Part shown: piece by piece, positions 19,065 through 33,871 of the stretch
Layout of the letters: every line of letters begins with the position of its first letter
Numbering within the stretch: position 1 is the first letter of the stretch
From: Vibrio rarus
Lineage (GTDB): Bacteria > Pseudomonadota > Gammaproteobacteria > Enterobacterales > Vibrionaceae
Assembly: GCF_024347075.1 (NCBI RefSeq)
Contig: NZ_AP024900.1
Coordinates: forward strand, 2,728,001-2,792,000
Direction of reading: 5' to 3'
DNA: 64,000 bases
Notes under the pieces: model-generated
Seen by the model: only the letters and a program-made list of their open reading frames with translations
The model's database searches: none
What the model was told of the DNA's origin: nothing
Translations under genes and position numbers: made by a program

Positions 19065-19183
19065 AGCCTGGCGATGTCCTACTCTCACATGGGGAAGCCC
19101 CACACTACCATCGGCGCTATTGTGTTTCACTTCTGAGTTCGGCATGGAATCAGGTGGGTCCACAACGCTATGGTCGCCAAGCA
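19065..19183 (-). rRNA. rrf: 5S ribosomal RNA, proximal copy of rrn operon 1
   Basis: About 119 bases, identical to the 5S of the second operon (57096-57214). It is placed 228 bases after the 23S gene, in the normal position. Confidence 0.97.
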
Positions 19184-19411
19184 AATCTGTTATATCCGCT
19201 TGCTCTAATGCATAATTTCGGCGTTACCTTGCTCGTTTGTTCAGTCATTTACATCAGTAAATTCCTTCTCAAGCCTCACAAGCTGCCTTGAACTTAAGCA
19301 TTAGCGCTACGCTAAGCAGATATTTAAAATTCGGAAAACTGTTATTTAAAAGTTCGTATACACATTCAATCTGTTCTTTCTTTGAGTCCATCAAAACCCC
19401 TTGGGTGTTGT

Positions 19412-22301
<2,890 letters not shown>

Positions 22302-22590
22302 ATACAACCCCAAAGGGTCTTGCTAACGCAATACGCTTGCTACAGCGTAGTATGACGTTTCCAAGGTGCGTTATCTCTTTATTATGAGCGAGATAACATT
22401 CGATTTTGCCGGACTCAAATTACACACCTACTTAAAGTAGATGTCCTTTTTTGTTCTACTTTTTTAAAAAAAGTGGAAATAAAAAGGCAAGAACACTTGA
22501 ATGTGTGTTGGTACCTAACAATAAATTGTTAGGATTTGAGAACTTTTAAATTTGAATATTGTTAATCAAACAATATTCGTCAGCTTTCCA

Positions 22591-22605
22591 AATTGTTAAA
22601 GAGCA
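22591..22605 (-). promoter_or_regulatory. boxA antitermination site in the 16S-23S spacer, operon 1
   Basis: TGCTCTTTAACAATT on the minus strand matches the rRNA boxA consensus bound by NusB/S10. It lies upstream of 23S. The rest of the 16S-23S spacer (22302-22683, 22760-22833) holds only tRNA-Ala and processing sequence. Confidence 0.75.
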
Positions 22606-22683
22606 TGTTTATTTCCTAAAAAGGAAAAAACCATTTTTAAATATTCTCTATTTTCTAAAGAAAAGAACAAAAACACTTAAAGA

Positions 22684-22759
22684 TGGTGGAGCTATGCGGG
22701 ATCGAACCGCAGACCTCCTCGCTGCCAGCGAGGCGCTCTCCCAGCTGAGCTATAGCCCC
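22684..22759 (-). tRNA. tRNA-Ala (GGC) in the 16S-23S spacer of rrn operon 1
   Basis: A 76-base cloverleaf with acceptor GGGGCTA / TAGCTCC, anticodon GGC in CTGGCAG, T-loop GGTTCGATC and encoded CCA. It is the only tRNA in this spacer. The second operon has Glu, Lys and Val instead. Confidence 0.97.
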
Positions 22760-22833
22760 ATCTGGAAGTTTCCTGCTCTAACTTTCTAAACCATATCAAT
22801 CTGTGTGGACACTCATCGTGAGCAATCATCGTA

Positions 22834-24386
<1,553 letters not shown>

Positions 24387-24645
24387 AAGTTTTTGTGTTC
24401 CGAAGAACGGCTCAATGAATACTGACTTCAAAACTGTTCCTTACTCGAAAGTAAGAAGTAATTTTAAAGCTATTATCGTTCCAACAGAACGATAATGAAT
24501 TGACTGTGCTCTTATTGGTTTTCACTTTTAAAAAAGTAAAACAAAACAGCTCAAGGCTGATTTCCAATTTGATTTTGGTCACTCAGTTCATTGATAAATC
24601 TTTTCGATTATCATCAACGAGTGCCCACACAGATTGATAGGTTTA

Positions 24646-24660
24646 AATTGTTAAAGAGCG
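24646..24660 (-). promoter_or_regulatory. leader boxA of rrn operon 1
   Basis: CGCTCTTTAACAATT on the minus strand, a boxA antitermination element in the rrn leader. The leader 24387-24840 holds no gene; it carries boxA and sequence that would pair around 16S for RNase III processing. Confidence 0.72.
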
Positions 24661-24843
24661 TGCTTTTGATGCTTCCTTTGTGAGGTACATCTCAAAGCGG
24701 ACGGCCATTCTAGCGTTTTGAACCTCAGTGTCAAACACTTTTTGAATTTAATTTTCTAAGTGAAGTTAAATTCAAATGGTTCGGCTAGTTAGCCTACTGA
24801 TTTGCTACGAAGCGTTGCCGCTGTTGCCGTGTCAGTGGGGCGC

Positions 24844-24871
24844 ATTATAGAGATACTAGTTACATTGGCAA
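24844..24871 (-). promoter_or_regulatory. rrn P1-type promoter, operon 1
   Basis: On the minus strand: -35 TTGCCA, a 16-base spacer and a perfect -10 TATAAT, followed by a GC-rich discriminator GCGCCCC. An A/T-rich UP-like stretch lies upstream. The short spacer and GC discriminator are the known marks of stringently controlled rRNA P1 promoters. The same layout occurs at 63105-63132. Confidence 0.85.
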
Positions 24872-24915
24872 GGCTTTTTTTAATATATTTGCCAGTTCTT
24901 TTCTTTACGCTCAAT

Positions 24916-24952
24916 AAACAAACAGCCTGCTTAAAAAGCAGGCTGTTTGTTT
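24916..24952 (-). terminator. terminator after fre
   Basis: A perfect 15-bp stem (AAACAAACAGCCTGC / GCAGGCTGTTTGTTT) with a seven-base loop, located just past the end of fre. Confidence 0.85.
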
Positions 24953-24977
24953 GTGTTTAGGGTGTTTTTTAAACTAT

Positions 24978-25688
24978 TTATAGAAAAGCAAATGCATCAG
25001 AATAAATTTGCTCTACTTTGGCTTTTTTATTAAAGATAAATTGCTCTCTAGCACTGCCAGCCATTTCAAATCGGCCAGCAATATAAATATCGTATTCTGA
25101 TAAATCTTTAAAGTCTGCCATAACAGCTTGCAGTACATTCCCTTTTTTACCAGTCCATAACCTTTCATCGTTTTCTATTACTGGGACAAAATGAATATTG
25201 TCATGTTGTACATCAAGATCAATTAACTCTTCAAACGCATACAGCTGAGATTTTGTTCTTGCTCCCCAGTATAGGTGAATCGAGTTATTGATATTTTGAC
25301 TGATGCAGTGATCCAGGATAGAACGAACATAACTAAAGCCTGTACCACCAGCAATTAATAGTAAAGAACGCTCGCTTTGCTGAAGGTGCGCGTCACCATG
25401 CGGGGCATCAATAGCAATTTCACCATCACTATTCAGCGCTTCTTGCATACGATTCACTACTTCTAGTGCATAGGCGTTTTCTTCTGCTGCCCCAATATGC
25501 AGCTCCAACTCTCCAGCATGACGACATGGGCTACTCGCAATAGAAAATGGGCGTTTATCTTTCTCTCCCATTATAACCATCAAATACTGGCCCGCTTTAA
25601 ACTCTACTGGTGTTTCGGGATGAAGCAATACACGAAAAGTGTTGCTAGCGAGTGGCTCAATCGACTTTACTTTACAACGAACGGTCAT
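24978..25688 (-). CDS. fre: NAD(P)H-flavin reductase
   Basis: Fre reduces free FMN, FAD or riboflavin with NAD(P)H and supplies reduced flavin to other enzymes. The 236-residue protein belongs to the ferredoxin-NADP reductase superfamily. The flavin-binding RPFSIAS motif is near residue 46 and the pyridine-nucleotide motif [12 protein letters not shown] near residue 110. It ends in YSDAFAFL. It lies 15 bases after a 2Fe-2S ferredoxin gene that overlaps ubiD, forming a ubiD-fdx-fre operon. That suggests reduced-flavin supply linked to quinone synthesis (inference). LuxG-type reductases are close relatives, but no lux genes are here. Confidence 0.92.
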   Translation of the reverse strand: MTVRCKVKSIEPLASNTFRVLLHPETPVEFKAGQYLMVIMGEKDKRPFSIASSPCRHAGELELHIGAAEENAYALEVVNRMQEALNSDGEIAIDAPHGDAHLQQSERSLLLIAGGTGFSYVRSILDHCISQNINNSIHLYWGARTKSQLYAFEELIDLDVQHDNIHFVPVIENDERLWTGKKGNVLQAVMADFKDLSEYDIYIAGRFEMAGSAREQFIFNKKAKVEQIYSDAFAFL

Positions 25689-25703
25689 ATCTTCCTCTGT
25701 TTC

Positions 25704-25973
25704 TTACTCTTCAAAAGTAAGTACTAAATCTGTAGTGGCATACGCCTGACAAGCAAATACCCAACCTTGAGCTTGCTCTTTCTCTGTCAGCATTGGTTGC
25801 AACTGATACTCTATCGTACCGGTCTTTAGGCGGCATAAGCACATACCACATGCTCCCACCTGGCAACGATTTGGAAATGCTATATTTTGCGCAAGAGCGG
25901 CATCCAATATTGTCTGCTGCTGTTGCGTTTCAAATGTGATTCCGCTAAGTAAAAGCTTTACCTTATAGGTCAT
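25704..25973 (-). CDS. 2Fe-2S ferredoxin-like protein
   Basis: An 89-residue plant-type 2Fe-2S ferredoxin domain. The cluster ligands are seen as [11 protein letters not shown] (C-x4-C-x2-C, first Cys about residue 37) and a fourth Cys in VFACQAYA about residue 75. It overlaps the ubiD stop by four bases and is followed by fre. Its electron partner is not known from sequence. The context makes Fre a plausible reductase partner, as in fused flavin-ferredoxin reductases. Confidence 0.88.
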   Translation of the reverse strand: MTYKVKLLLSGITFETQQQQTILDAALAQNIAFPNRCQVGACGMCLCRLKTGTIEYQLQPMLTEKEQAQGWVFACQAYATTDLVLTFEE

Positions 25974-27826
25974 AATATCTCGAGCTTATCCCAAAATTGG
26001 TCAACACGAGCAACAAGTTGTTTATCTTTGTGTATTGGCCTGCCCCACTCTCGACTCGCCTCACTGCCGATCTTATTAGTTGCATCAATACCTAATTGTG
26101 ATTGTGCGCCATCAAAAAACTGCGAATCACGAGCAGGATCCATACGAGTGGTAATGGCCCAAATAACATCATTCCAATCTCGGATATTGACGTCTTCGTC
26201 GCAAACGATAACAAACTTAATTGCGCGGTATTTAGAGAACGCTGCTAACGTTGCCTTGATGATATTACTGCCCTGGTGTTCCTGCTGCTTGGCTATTGAT
26301 ACAATTGCCATACCGCCATGTTGTGCTTCCGCAGGAAGATAACAATCCACAATGCAAGCGTGTTGCTGTTTCAATGATTGGCTAGTCTGCTGTATTTGAT
26401 GCTCACTCAATGGTGACATTGCTATAGGTTGCTCATTGAATACCGCTAACTCCGCCGGCCACTTTATCGTGGCATCGAGTCCCATCTTTGAGCCTAACCC
26501 CACCACAGGGGATGCAAAATCCAAAGAGTCAATAGGGGTGTTCTCTATCATTACTATATCGCGCTTAGGTTGCATATGCTCGGTCATAGCACCAATAACT
26601 TGCTGCCAATCTCGGGCATTGATGGTTTCATCACAAACAACAACATATTTGGTATACATAAACTGACGCAGAAAAGACCACACTCCCATCATGACGCGCT
26701 TAGCATGTCCGGGATATTGCTTCTTCATTGTCACTACGGCCATTCGGTAGGAACACCCTTCAGGGGGGAGATAGAAATCTTCAATCTCTGGAAATTGCTT
26801 TTGTAAAATAGGCACAAAGACTTCGTTCAAAGCCACCCCTAACACGGCAGGTTCGTCAGGTGGACGCCCCGTATAGGTACTGTGATAAATAGGGTCTTTA
26901 CGCATAGTGATGTGCGTAATGGTAAACACGTTATGACTTTCTACTTCGTTGTAATAGCCCGTATGATCCCCGTACGGACCTTCATCGGCAAATTCATTAG
27001 GGTCAATATAACCTTCAAGTACAATTTCAGCTCCTGCAGGTACATCTAAGTCATTACTTATAGATTTAATCACCTCAGTTTTACTACCGCGTAATAGACC
27101 GGCAAAAGCATATTCTGACAATGAATCTGGCACTGGTGTCACGGCCCCAAGGATGGTGGCAGGATCGGCACCAAAGGCTACGGAGACAGGAAAAGGCTTA
27201 CCTGGATTTGCGGCAACCCAATCTCGCAAGTCTAATGCCCCCCCTCGATGAGCCAGCCAGCGCATGATGACTTTGTTTTTACTCAGCTTCTGCTGACGAT
27301 AGATACCTAAGTTTTGTCTTTTTTGGTTGGGACCTTTAGTTATGGTCAGACCCCAGGTCAATAATGGTGCTACGTCACCCGCCCAACAGCTCATAACCGG
27401 AAGCTGATCAAGATCGACGTCATCCCCTTGCCAAATAATTTCTTGGCATTTTGCTCTGCGCAATCGTTTTGCGGGCATATTTAACACCTGCTTAAATACA
27501 GGTAGCTTATCTAGCGCATCTTTAAAGCCTTTGGGTGGCTCAGGCTCTTTTAGATAGGCCAATAACTTGCCTACTTCTCGCAAATCACTGACTTGTTGAC
27601 GCCCCATACCTAGAGCGACTCTTTTCGACGTGCCAAATAGATTGGTTAATACGGGCATGCTATAACCAATAGGGTTTTCAAATAACAGAGCTGGGCCACC
27701 AGCACGTAACGTGCGGTCACTGATTTCCGTCATCTCATAATGGGGATCAACAGGGTGGGATATGCGCTTTAATTGCCCTTCTTTTTCTAAAAGCGCAATA
27801 AAATCTCGCAAGTCTTTGCAGCTCAT
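25970..27826 (-). CDS. ubiD: 4-hydroxy-3-polyprenylbenzoate decarboxylase
   Basis: UbiD removes the carboxyl group from 3-octaprenyl-4-hydroxybenzoate in ubiquinone synthesis and needs prenylated FMN made by UbiX. The 618-residue protein is longer than the E. coli enzyme (about 497). It carries [19 protein letters not shown] at the start, the NLGIYRQQ region of the prFMN site, and the acid [14 protein letters not shown]. The extra C-terminal 110 residues (from about 490) repeat a UbiD-like segment: IVSIAKQ and [21 protein letters not shown] resemble the earlier [21 protein letters not shown]. The start MSCKDLRDF fits the family. Confidence 0.93.
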   Translation of the reverse strand: MSCKDLRDFIALLEKEGQLKRISHPVDPHYEMTEISDRTLRAGGPALLFENPIGYSMPVLTNLFGTSKRVALGMGRQQVSDLREVGKLLAYLKEPEPPKGFKDALDKLPVFKQVLNMPAKRLRRAKCQEIIWQGDDVDLDQLPVMSCWAGDVAPLLTWGLTITKGPNQKRQNLGIYRQQKLSKNKVIMRWLAHRGGALDLRDWVAANPGKPFPVSVAFGADPATILGAVTPVPDSLSEYAFAGLLRGSKTEVIKSISNDLDVPAGAEIVLEGYIDPNEFADEGPYGDHTGYYNEVESHNVFTITHITMRKDPIYHSTYTGRPPDEPAVLGVALNEVFVPILQKQFPEIEDFYLPPEGCSYRMAVVTMKKQYPGHAKRVMMGVWSFLRQFMYTKYVVVCDETINARDWQQVIGAMTEHMQPKRDIVMIENTPIDSLDFASPVVGLGSKMGLDATIKWPAELAVFNEQPIAMSPLSEHQIQQTSQSLKQQHACIVDCYLPAEAQHGGMAIVSIAKQQEHQGSNIIKATLAAFSKYRAIKFVIVCDEDVNIRDWNDVIWAITTRMDPARDSQFFDGAQSQLGIDATNKIGSEASREWGRPIHKDKQLVARVDQFWDKLEIL

Positions 27827-27894
27827 AACAGTCCGTTTCGCCTAAAAATATTGATACAGTATATCAAAAAGCAACAAGGCTTCCGCGAACAAAT

Positions 27895-28860
27895 TTAGCG
27901 TTTAAGCAGTTCTGGGTGCTCGGTCACCCACTCGTTAAACCAACGACCATATCCATACGCTTCGATACTAGTAGTAATCACTTTGGCATCATTTTGATTG
28001 GCCATTCTTGAGACGAGAAAATCATCAGCATGCTGTGAAGCGGGCGCATATTTTGCGAGTAGCTGCAAGCTGCGCTTATTCAAAGATGGGTTTTCACTGG
28101 CGAGTATGAGCTGTTGGATGGAAAAATCACTTCCGTCTTGCCCTAGCCTTTCAAGTTCCCGACTTTGAGCGTTGCCCGCCTTCATCTTCCACAGTAAGCT
28201 GTATAGGTGTGGGTTGCGTGAAACCGTCGCCATAGCCACCATAACGTCAGAGCTAGGTAACCACGACACTACATTTTCATCTGTAATTTGGTCTATAAGA
28301 AAATTGAGTGCTTGTGGCGAAAATTTATCCACATTGTCGATGAGTAGCTTTTCTCTTTGCGATGAAAGCTCTGGATCTTCAGTTAGCCATGTTCGTAACG
28401 CTAACTTTTCATTTTCCACACCGATATAGAGTTCGATTTCTTGATCGTTAAGCTTCCAACTGTCAATGAGACGCTGCGCACGTTGTTGATAGGAAAACGC
28501 TGGAGAGCTGAATCGAAAGCCCTCCCCTTGGTCAACAATTCGTAGAGAAGGAACGACTTTACGTTGTGTATCCACAAAAACGGCAAGATCAGATGTATAT
28601 TCAGGATGGCGATCTGAAATGGTTTTTATTACTAGGTATCTAACCACCTCTTGTTCCGGTTGTTTAACGCGAAGTAAACGAAAATTCGCTTCATCGGATT
28701 GGCCAGAAAAGGCAAGAGATACAATTTGTTTAGCGATGTCTTGAGATTGAGAGTCTGCAAGCATTTGCTGTTTTTTCTGAACACTTAGATCAATTGCTTG
28801 TACTGCAAATGAGCAACTCAGCATGGCGGCTAGCAAGGTAGCCAGTAGCTTTTTATGCAT
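27895..28860 (-). CDS. exported protein of unknown function
   Basis: I do not recognise this 321-residue protein. It has a clear N-terminal signal peptide (residues 1-22, KKLLATLLAAMLSCSFAVQA), no lipobox and no further membrane segment. It is therefore probably periplasmic. The mature part is helical and leucine-rich, with repeating short helical pairs in the C-terminal half (RELERLGQDG, SLNKRSLQLLAKYAP). These could be HEAT-like repeats, but this is a weak resemblance. It stands alone between ubiD and rho on the same strand. Confidence 0.7.
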   Translation of the reverse strand: MHKKLLATLLAAMLSCSFAVQAIDLSVQKKQQMLADSQSQDIAKQIVSLAFSGQSDEANFRLLRVKQPEQEVVRYLVIKTISDRHPEYTSDLAVFVDTQRKVVPSLRIVDQGEGFRFSSPAFSYQQRAQRLIDSWKLNDQEIELYIGVENEKLALRTWLTEDPELSSQREKLLIDNVDKFSPQALNFLIDQITDENVVSWLPSSDVMVAMATVSRNPHLYSLLWKMKAGNAQSRELERLGQDGSDFSIQQLILASENPSLNKRSLQLLAKYAPASQHADDFLVSRMANQNDAKVITTSIEAYGYGRWFNEWVTEHPELLKR

Positions 28861-28967
28861 ACTCTTACTTCCTGTAATTGTTATACCAACCGTAGTAAAT
28901 AACGAATCATCTACTTACTGTGATTAATATCATGCCTTCCTGGCTTAGTATATTGTAATGAACAAAA

Positions 28968-28987
28968 CGCCACCTGATTAGGTGGCG
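28968..28987 (-). terminator. terminator of rho
   Basis: A perfect 8-bp stem CGCCACCT / AGGTGGCG with a GATT loop, followed on the minus strand by TTTTG. It lies 45 bases after the rho stop. Confidence 0.8.
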
Positions 28988-29032
28988 AATGATACGCTCT
29001 GATTAATCAATAAGGAATCCTACAGAGCCCTT

Positions 29033-30292
29033 TTATTGACGTCTCATTGCATCAAAGAACTCATTGTTGGTTTTGGTCATAGCCAACTTATCAATTAAGA
29101 ATTCCATTGCATCCGTTTCACCCATAGGATGAACAATTTTACGTAAGATCCACATTTTCTGTAGTTCGTCTGCTTTAGTAAGTAGTTCCTCACGACGCGT
29201 ACCAGAACGATTAAAATCAATCGCAGGGAAGACACGTTTTTCAGCAATCTTACGATTAAGGTGCAGTTCCATGTTACCTGTACCTTTAAACTCTTCATAG
29301 ATAACTTCGTCCATTTTGGAACCAGTATCAACAAGCGCTGTAGCAATGATAGTTAAGCTTCCGCCTTCTTCAACGTTACGAGCCGCACCGAAGAAACGTT
29401 TTGGACGATGTAATGCATTAGCATCCACACCACCAGTCAACACTTTACCAGATGATGGAATTACCGTGTTATAAGCACGAGCAAGACGAGTAATTGAATC
29501 AAGTAAGATAACCACATCTTTCTTGTGCTCCACTAAACGCTTGGCTTTCTCAATCACCATTTCAGCCACCTGTACGTGGCGAGATGCTGGCTCATCAAAT
29601 GTAGAAGCGATAACTTCACCTTGTACAAGGCGTTGCATCTCGGTTACTTCTTCTGGACGCTCATCAATAAGCAAAACCATCAACTCACACTCTGGGTGGT
29701 TGCGTGCAATGCTTTGTGCAATGTTTTGTAGCAACATTGTCTTACCCGCTTTTGGCGGAGCAACAATTAGGCCACGTTGACCTTTACCAATTGGCGATGC
29801 TAAATCTAGGATACGGGCCGTAATATCTTCTGTTGCGCCATTACCCACTTCCATAGTCATGCGTTCATTCGCATGCAGTGGCGTCAAGTTTTCAAATAAT
29901 ATCTTGTTACGAGCGTTATCAGGCTTGTCATGGTTAACCGTGTTCACCTTCAATAAGGCGAAGTATCGCTCACCATCTTTCGGTGGACGAATTTTCCCGG
30001 CAATGCTATCGCCTGTACGCAAGTTAAAACGACGGATCTGACTTGGTGAGACATAAATGTCATCTGGGCCAGCCAAATATGAGCTATCTGAGCTGCGCAG
30101 AAAACCAAATCCATCTTGTAGAATTTCTAGAACGCCATCACCAAAGATATCTTCACCACTTTTTGCATGCGCTTTTAGCGTAGAAAAAATGATGTCCTGT
30201 TTTCTCAACCTAGCAAGGTTCTCAAGACCAAGGCTTTCACCAAGCTTCACTAAGTCTGAGACCGGTCTGTTTTTTAATTCAGTCAGGTTCAT
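29033..30292 (-). CDS. rho: transcription termination factor Rho
   Basis: Rho is the hexameric RNA-dependent ATPase that ends transcription of untranslated RNA. From the ATG at 30292 the protein is 419 residues and begins [12 protein letters not shown] like other gammaproteobacterial Rho. It has the RNA-binding DGFGFLRS segment (about 60-67), Walker A PPKAGKT and the Q-loop and R-loop region [10 protein letters not shown]. The frame stays open for 20 further codons to a TTG at 30352, giving a Thr/Lys/Ser/Asn-rich tail. No start has a good ribosome site, so the N-terminus is uncertain. The long leader (to about 30480) suits known autoregulation of rho. Confidence 0.96.
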   Translation of the reverse strand: MNLTELKNRPVSDLVKLGESLGLENLARLRKQDIIFSTLKAHAKSGEDIFGDGVLEILQDGFGFLRSSDSSYLAGPDDIYVSPSQIRRFNLRTGDSIAGKIRPPKDGERYFALLKVNTVNHDKPDNARNKILFENLTPLHANERMTMEVGNGATEDITARILDLASPIGKGQRGLIVAPPKAGKTMLLQNIAQSIARNHPECELMVLLIDERPEEVTEMQRLVQGEVIASTFDEPASRHVQVAEMVIEKAKRLVEHKKDVVILLDSITRLARAYNTVIPSSGKVLTGGVDANALHRPKRFFGAARNVEEGGSLTIIATALVDTGSKMDEVIYEEFKGTGNMELHLNRKIAEKRVFPAIDFNRSGTRREELLTKADELQKMWILRKIVHPMGETDAMEFLIDKLAMTKTNNEFFDAMRRQ

Positions 30293-30481
30293 AGTGGTCG
30301 ATTTTGAATTCGATTTTGTGGTGGTCTTTGTATTAGTAGATTTAGTAGTCAAAATAGGATCTGTATGTGTTAGTTAAGAGAGATTTGGTCTCAGGATCGA
30401 CCAAGAAATGAATAATTGTTTAATTTACGTGCAATAAACTAGCACTAAAAACAAGCCTAGTCTACCTTATGGAAAAAACAA

Positions 30482-30507
30482 AACCGTGTATGAAAAAATA
30501 CACGGTT
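30482..30507 (-). terminator. terminator of trxA
   Basis: A perfect 10-bp stem AACCGTGTAT / ATACACGGTT with a six-base loop and a short TTTTG tail on the minus strand. Confidence 0.85.
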
Positions 30508-30523
30508 ATTTTGCTTTCTTATT

Positions 30524-30850
30524 TTAAAGGTTTGCGTCTAAGAACTCTTTAAGTTGAGTCTTGGACAATGCGCCAACCTTTGTTGCCACCATATTACCAT
30601 CTTTAAACAGCAATAATGTTGGGATACCACGAATGCCATATTTTGGTGGCGTGTCTGGGTTGTGATCGATATTTAGCTTACCGATAGTAAGCTTATCAGC
30701 ATACTCTTGAGAAATTTCATTCAAAATCGGCGCAATCATTTTACAAGGACCACACCATTCAGCCCAAAAATCTACTAGCACAGGGCCTGCAGCTTTAATT
30801 ACATCGCTTTCAAAACCGTCGTCAGAAAGCTGCAAAATCTTATCGCTCAT
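30524..30850 (-). CDS. trxA: thioredoxin 1
   Basis: TrxA is the main cytoplasmic thiol-disulfide reductant. The 108-residue protein has the active site WCGPC (Cys33 and Cys36) and the cis-proline loop GIPTLL, and ends in LKEFLDANL. The frame is open four codons further, but GGAG nine bases before the ATG at 30850 decides the start. It lies upstream of rho and is divergent from rhlB, the standard arrangement. Confidence 0.97.
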   Translation of the reverse strand: MSDKILQLSDDGFESDVIKAAGPVLVDFWAEWCGPCKMIAPILNEISQEYADKLTIGKLNIDHNPDTPPKYGIRGIPTLLLFKDGNMVATKVGALSKTQLKEFLDANL

Positions 30851-30962
30851 CTTTAGCTCCAAATCAATATTCTGTTGCCGATTCGATGATTATCAGCAAT
30901 TAGATTGCCTATTGGAATGGATTTCCTTTCTTAATGCAAGCGTAAGCTGATATTCTATAGTC

Positions 30963-32270
30963 ATGAAAAAGACACACATCACAGAGCATAAATTCGCCGA
31001 CTTCGATTTGCACCCTAATATTATTGCTGGGTTGCAAGCAAAAGGATTTGAGTATTGTACTCCGATTCAAGCGTTAGCGCTGCCAGTACTGCTCACTGGC
31101 CAAGACATTGCGGGGCAAGCTCAGACGGGTACTGGTAAAACTTTAGCCTTTCTAACCGCTACTTTTGATTACCTACTAAAAAACCCTGCCGATGAGTCTC
31201 GAGCAGTGAACCAACCACGGGCCATTATTATGGCCCCTACACGTGAGTTAGCGATTCAGATCCACCGTGATGCTGAATCTTTGATTGCACATACAGGCAT
31301 CAAAGCAGCCCTTGCTTATGGCGGTGAGAGCTATGACAAGCAGCTAAATGAGATGCAACAGGGTGTTGATATCCTCATTGGCACTTGTGGCCGCATTATC
31401 GACTTTTTCAAACAAAAAGCCTTTAATCTTAATCATATTCAGGCTGTTGTCCTGGATGAAGCTGACCGAATGTTTGACCTTGGTTTTATTAAAGACATTC
31501 GCTTTTTATTCCGCCGTATGCCGGAACCAAAAGACCGTTTGAACATGCTGTTCTCTGCCACGCTATCTTATCGCGTGCAAGAGCTAGCCTTTGAACACAT
31601 GAACAATCCAGAGCATGTGGAAGTGGAGCCTGAACGCCGCACGAATGTTCGTATTAAGGAAGAGCTGTTCCAACCTTCTAACGAAGATAAAATGGCTCTA
31701 CTCTTAACGCTTATCGAGCAAGACTGGCCAGAAAAAGCCATCATCTTTGCCAACACTAAATACAAATGTGAGCAAGTTTGGGGTTATTTAGCCGCTGATG
31801 AGCACCGTGTTGGTCTGTTAACTGGTGATGTACCACAGAAAAAACGTGAGCGTATCCTAGAGCAATTTACTTCAGGTGAGTTGGATTTCTTGGTCGCCAC
31901 TGACGTTGCCGCTCGTGGTCTGCACATTCCACTGGTTACTCATGTATTTAACTACGATCTACCGGATGACAGTGAAGATTATGTTCACCGTATCGGTCGT
32001 ACTGGACGTGCCGGTGAATATGGTAATTCGATCAGCTTTGCTTGTGAAGAATACGCCATCAACTTGCCTGCCATAGAAGAATATATCGGCCACTCGATTC
32101 CTTCTTCAGATTATGACACTGACGCATTAATTCAAGAACTGCCGAAACCAATTCGTCTACAGCGTTCTACAACTCATCGTCGTCAAGGTGGTAAGCCTCA
32201 GGGTCGCAATAATAATCAGCGACGCAACCGCTCACCAAGACCATACAACAAGCCATCAGGGAATAACTAA
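30963..32270 (+). CDS. rhlB: ATP-dependent RNA helicase RhlB
   Basis: RhlB is the DEAD-box helicase of the RNA degradosome. It binds RNase E and unwinds structured RNA for PNPase. The 435-residue protein has the Q motif ([13 protein letters not shown]), motif I AQTGTGKT, motif II DEAD in [16 protein letters not shown], and motif [12 protein letters not shown]. The basic tail from about residue 405 is rich in Arg, Gln and Asn ([12 protein letters not shown]). It is followed after seven bases by gppA. Confidence 0.96.
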   Translation: MKKTHITEHKFADFDLHPNIIAGLQAKGFEYCTPIQALALPVLLTGQDIAGQAQTGTGKTLAFLTATFDYLLKNPADESRAVNQPRAIIMAPTRELAIQIHRDAESLIAHTGIKAALAYGGESYDKQLNEMQQGVDILIGTCGRIIDFFKQKAFNLNHIQAVVLDEADRMFDLGFIKDIRFLFRRMPEPKDRLNMLFSATLSYRVQELAFEHMNNPEHVEVEPERRTNVRIKEELFQPSNEDKMALLLTLIEQDWPEKAIIFANTKYKCEQVWGYLAADEHRVGLLTGDVPQKKRERILEQFTSGELDFLVATDVAARGLHIPLVTHVFNYDLPDDSEDYVHRIGRTGRAGEYGNSISFACEEYAINLPAIEEYIGHSIPSSDYDTDALIQELPKPIRLQRSTTHRRQGGKPQGRNNNQRRNRSPRPYNKPSGNN

Positions 32271-32277
32271 TCTGGTT

Positions 32278-33762
32278 ATGACAGACTCATCTCCTCTTTA
32301 TGCCGCCATTGACCTTGGCTCGAACAGTTTTCATATGCTCGTGGTTAAACACGTCCATGGCAGTGTTCGTACTATGGCAAAGATTAAACGCAAAGTTCGT
32401 TTAGCCGCTGGATTAGACAGCAATAACGCGTTAAGTCAGGAAGCGATGCAAAGAGGATGGGACTGTTTGTCTCTGTTTGCCGAACGCTTACAAGACATTC
32501 CAGAGCAAAATATTCGAATTGTGGGTACCGCAACACTGCGAGTAGCGACCAATATTGATCTGTTTTTAGCAAAAGCAAATCAAATTCTCGGCAAAAATAT
32601 CCAAGTCATTTCAGGTATAGAAGAAGCGGCAACCATCTATAAAGGTGTTGCACACACATCTGGTGGCAAAGGAAAGCGCCTAGTGGTTGATATTGGCGGT
32701 GCCAGTACTGAGTTGATAATAGGTAAAGGCTTTGATGCTAAGGTCTTACATAGCCTGCAAATGGGCTGTGTCACTTGGCTAGAACAACACTTTAGTGATC
32801 GACAATTATCCGCACACAACTTTAACAACGCCATTCAAGCCGCCAAACAAACCTTATCCCCCGTACTTGAACAATATACTGAACAAGGATGGGATATGTG
32901 TGTTGGGGCAAGTGGCACTGTTCAAGCATTACAAGAGATCATGTTAGCGCAAGGTATGGATGAGGTTATTACTCACGCCAAATTGAAGCGTCTACAAAAG
33001 CAAGCCATGCGCGCCAGTGCATTAGAAGAGTTAGAAATTGAAGGGTTAACCCTAGAAAGAGCCCTGGTCTTTCCTAGTGGCTTATCTATTTTACTGGCCA
33101 TATTTGAATTATTAAATATTGATGAAATGACTTTAGCTGGGGGTGCCCTTCGCGAAGGTATGGTCTATGAAATGATCAAACAGTTGCATCAAGAAGACAT
33201 TCGACTGCGCACGCAAGCCAGTATTCAACAACGTTTTCAACTTGATCAAGATTACGCACAGCAAGTGTCACAAACCGCCATTAAGCTTGTAAATCAATGT
33301 GGTGACCACTTTTTGCCAGAACCGGTGGCAATGGATTTATTACAAGCGGCAGCTCAACTGCATGAAATCGGTCTCACTATAGATTTCAAAAAAGCAGGGC
33401 AACACAACGCTTATCTGCTAAAAAATCTCGACTTACCTGGCTATACACGAGCTCAAAAAAACTTACTGGCCGAGGTCACCCTGCGCTATAAAGACGCTTT
33501 TTCTGCTTTGCCCGAACAACAAGCAGTCAGTCGCCAAAGTGCAGAAAATATTCTTAGGATCCTAAGGTTGTCAGTACTCCTTACTCACCGACGTAATATC
33601 CGTCTACAGCCTCATGTCAGCCTTAATGCTCAAGGCAAAGAGTTATGCTTAAGTATTGATGCCCATTGGTGCCAAGCAAACCCCTTAACGGTGGCAGAAC
33701 TAGAAATAGAGGCTCATCGGCAAAGTGATCAAAACTGGCCTTTGCACATCAAGCAGATATAA
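32278..33762 (+). CDS. gppA: guanosine-5'-triphosphate,3'-diphosphate pyrophosphatase
   Basis: GppA converts pppGpp to ppGpp in the stringent response; the family also includes exopolyphosphatases. From the ATG at 32278 the protein is 494 residues. It has the ASKHA-type phosphate loop [14 protein letters not shown], the second loop [14 protein letters not shown], and a C-terminal helical HD-like domain. The conserved rhlB-gppA order supports GppA rather than Ppx. A terminator follows at 33773. Confidence 0.92.
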   Translation: MTDSSPLYAAIDLGSNSFHMLVVKHVHGSVRTMAKIKRKVRLAAGLDSNNALSQEAMQRGWDCLSLFAERLQDIPEQNIRIVGTATLRVATNIDLFLAKANQILGKNIQVISGIEEAATIYKGVAHTSGGKGKRLVVDIGGASTELIIGKGFDAKVLHSLQMGCVTWLEQHFSDRQLSAHNFNNAIQAAKQTLSPVLEQYTEQGWDMCVGASGTVQALQEIMLAQGMDEVITHAKLKRLQKQAMRASALEELEIEGLTLERALVFPSGLSILLAIFELLNIDEMTLAGGALREGMVYEMIKQLHQEDIRLRTQASIQQRFQLDQDYAQQVSQTAIKLVNQCGDHFLPEPVAMDLLQAAAQLHEIGLTIDFKKAGQHNAYLLKNLDLPGYTRAQKNLLAEVTLRYKDAFSALPEQQAVSRQSAENILRILRLSVLLTHRRNIRLQPHVSLNAQGKELCLSIDAHWCQANPLTVAELEIEAHRQSDQNWPLHIKQI

Positions 33763-33772
33763 TTTATTAATC

Positions 33773-33800
33773 AGCCCAGCACAACTTGCTGGGCTTTTTT
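33773..33800 (+). terminator. terminator of rhlB-gppA
   Basis: A perfect 9-bp stem AGCCCAGCA / TGCTGGGCT with a five-base loop and a T run. Confidence 0.92.
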
Positions 33801-33871
33801 ACACACAATGGATTATAGGGCATATCATCTTATAAAAGCCTTATATCCAACTAGCAAGGAGAGCTTCATTA

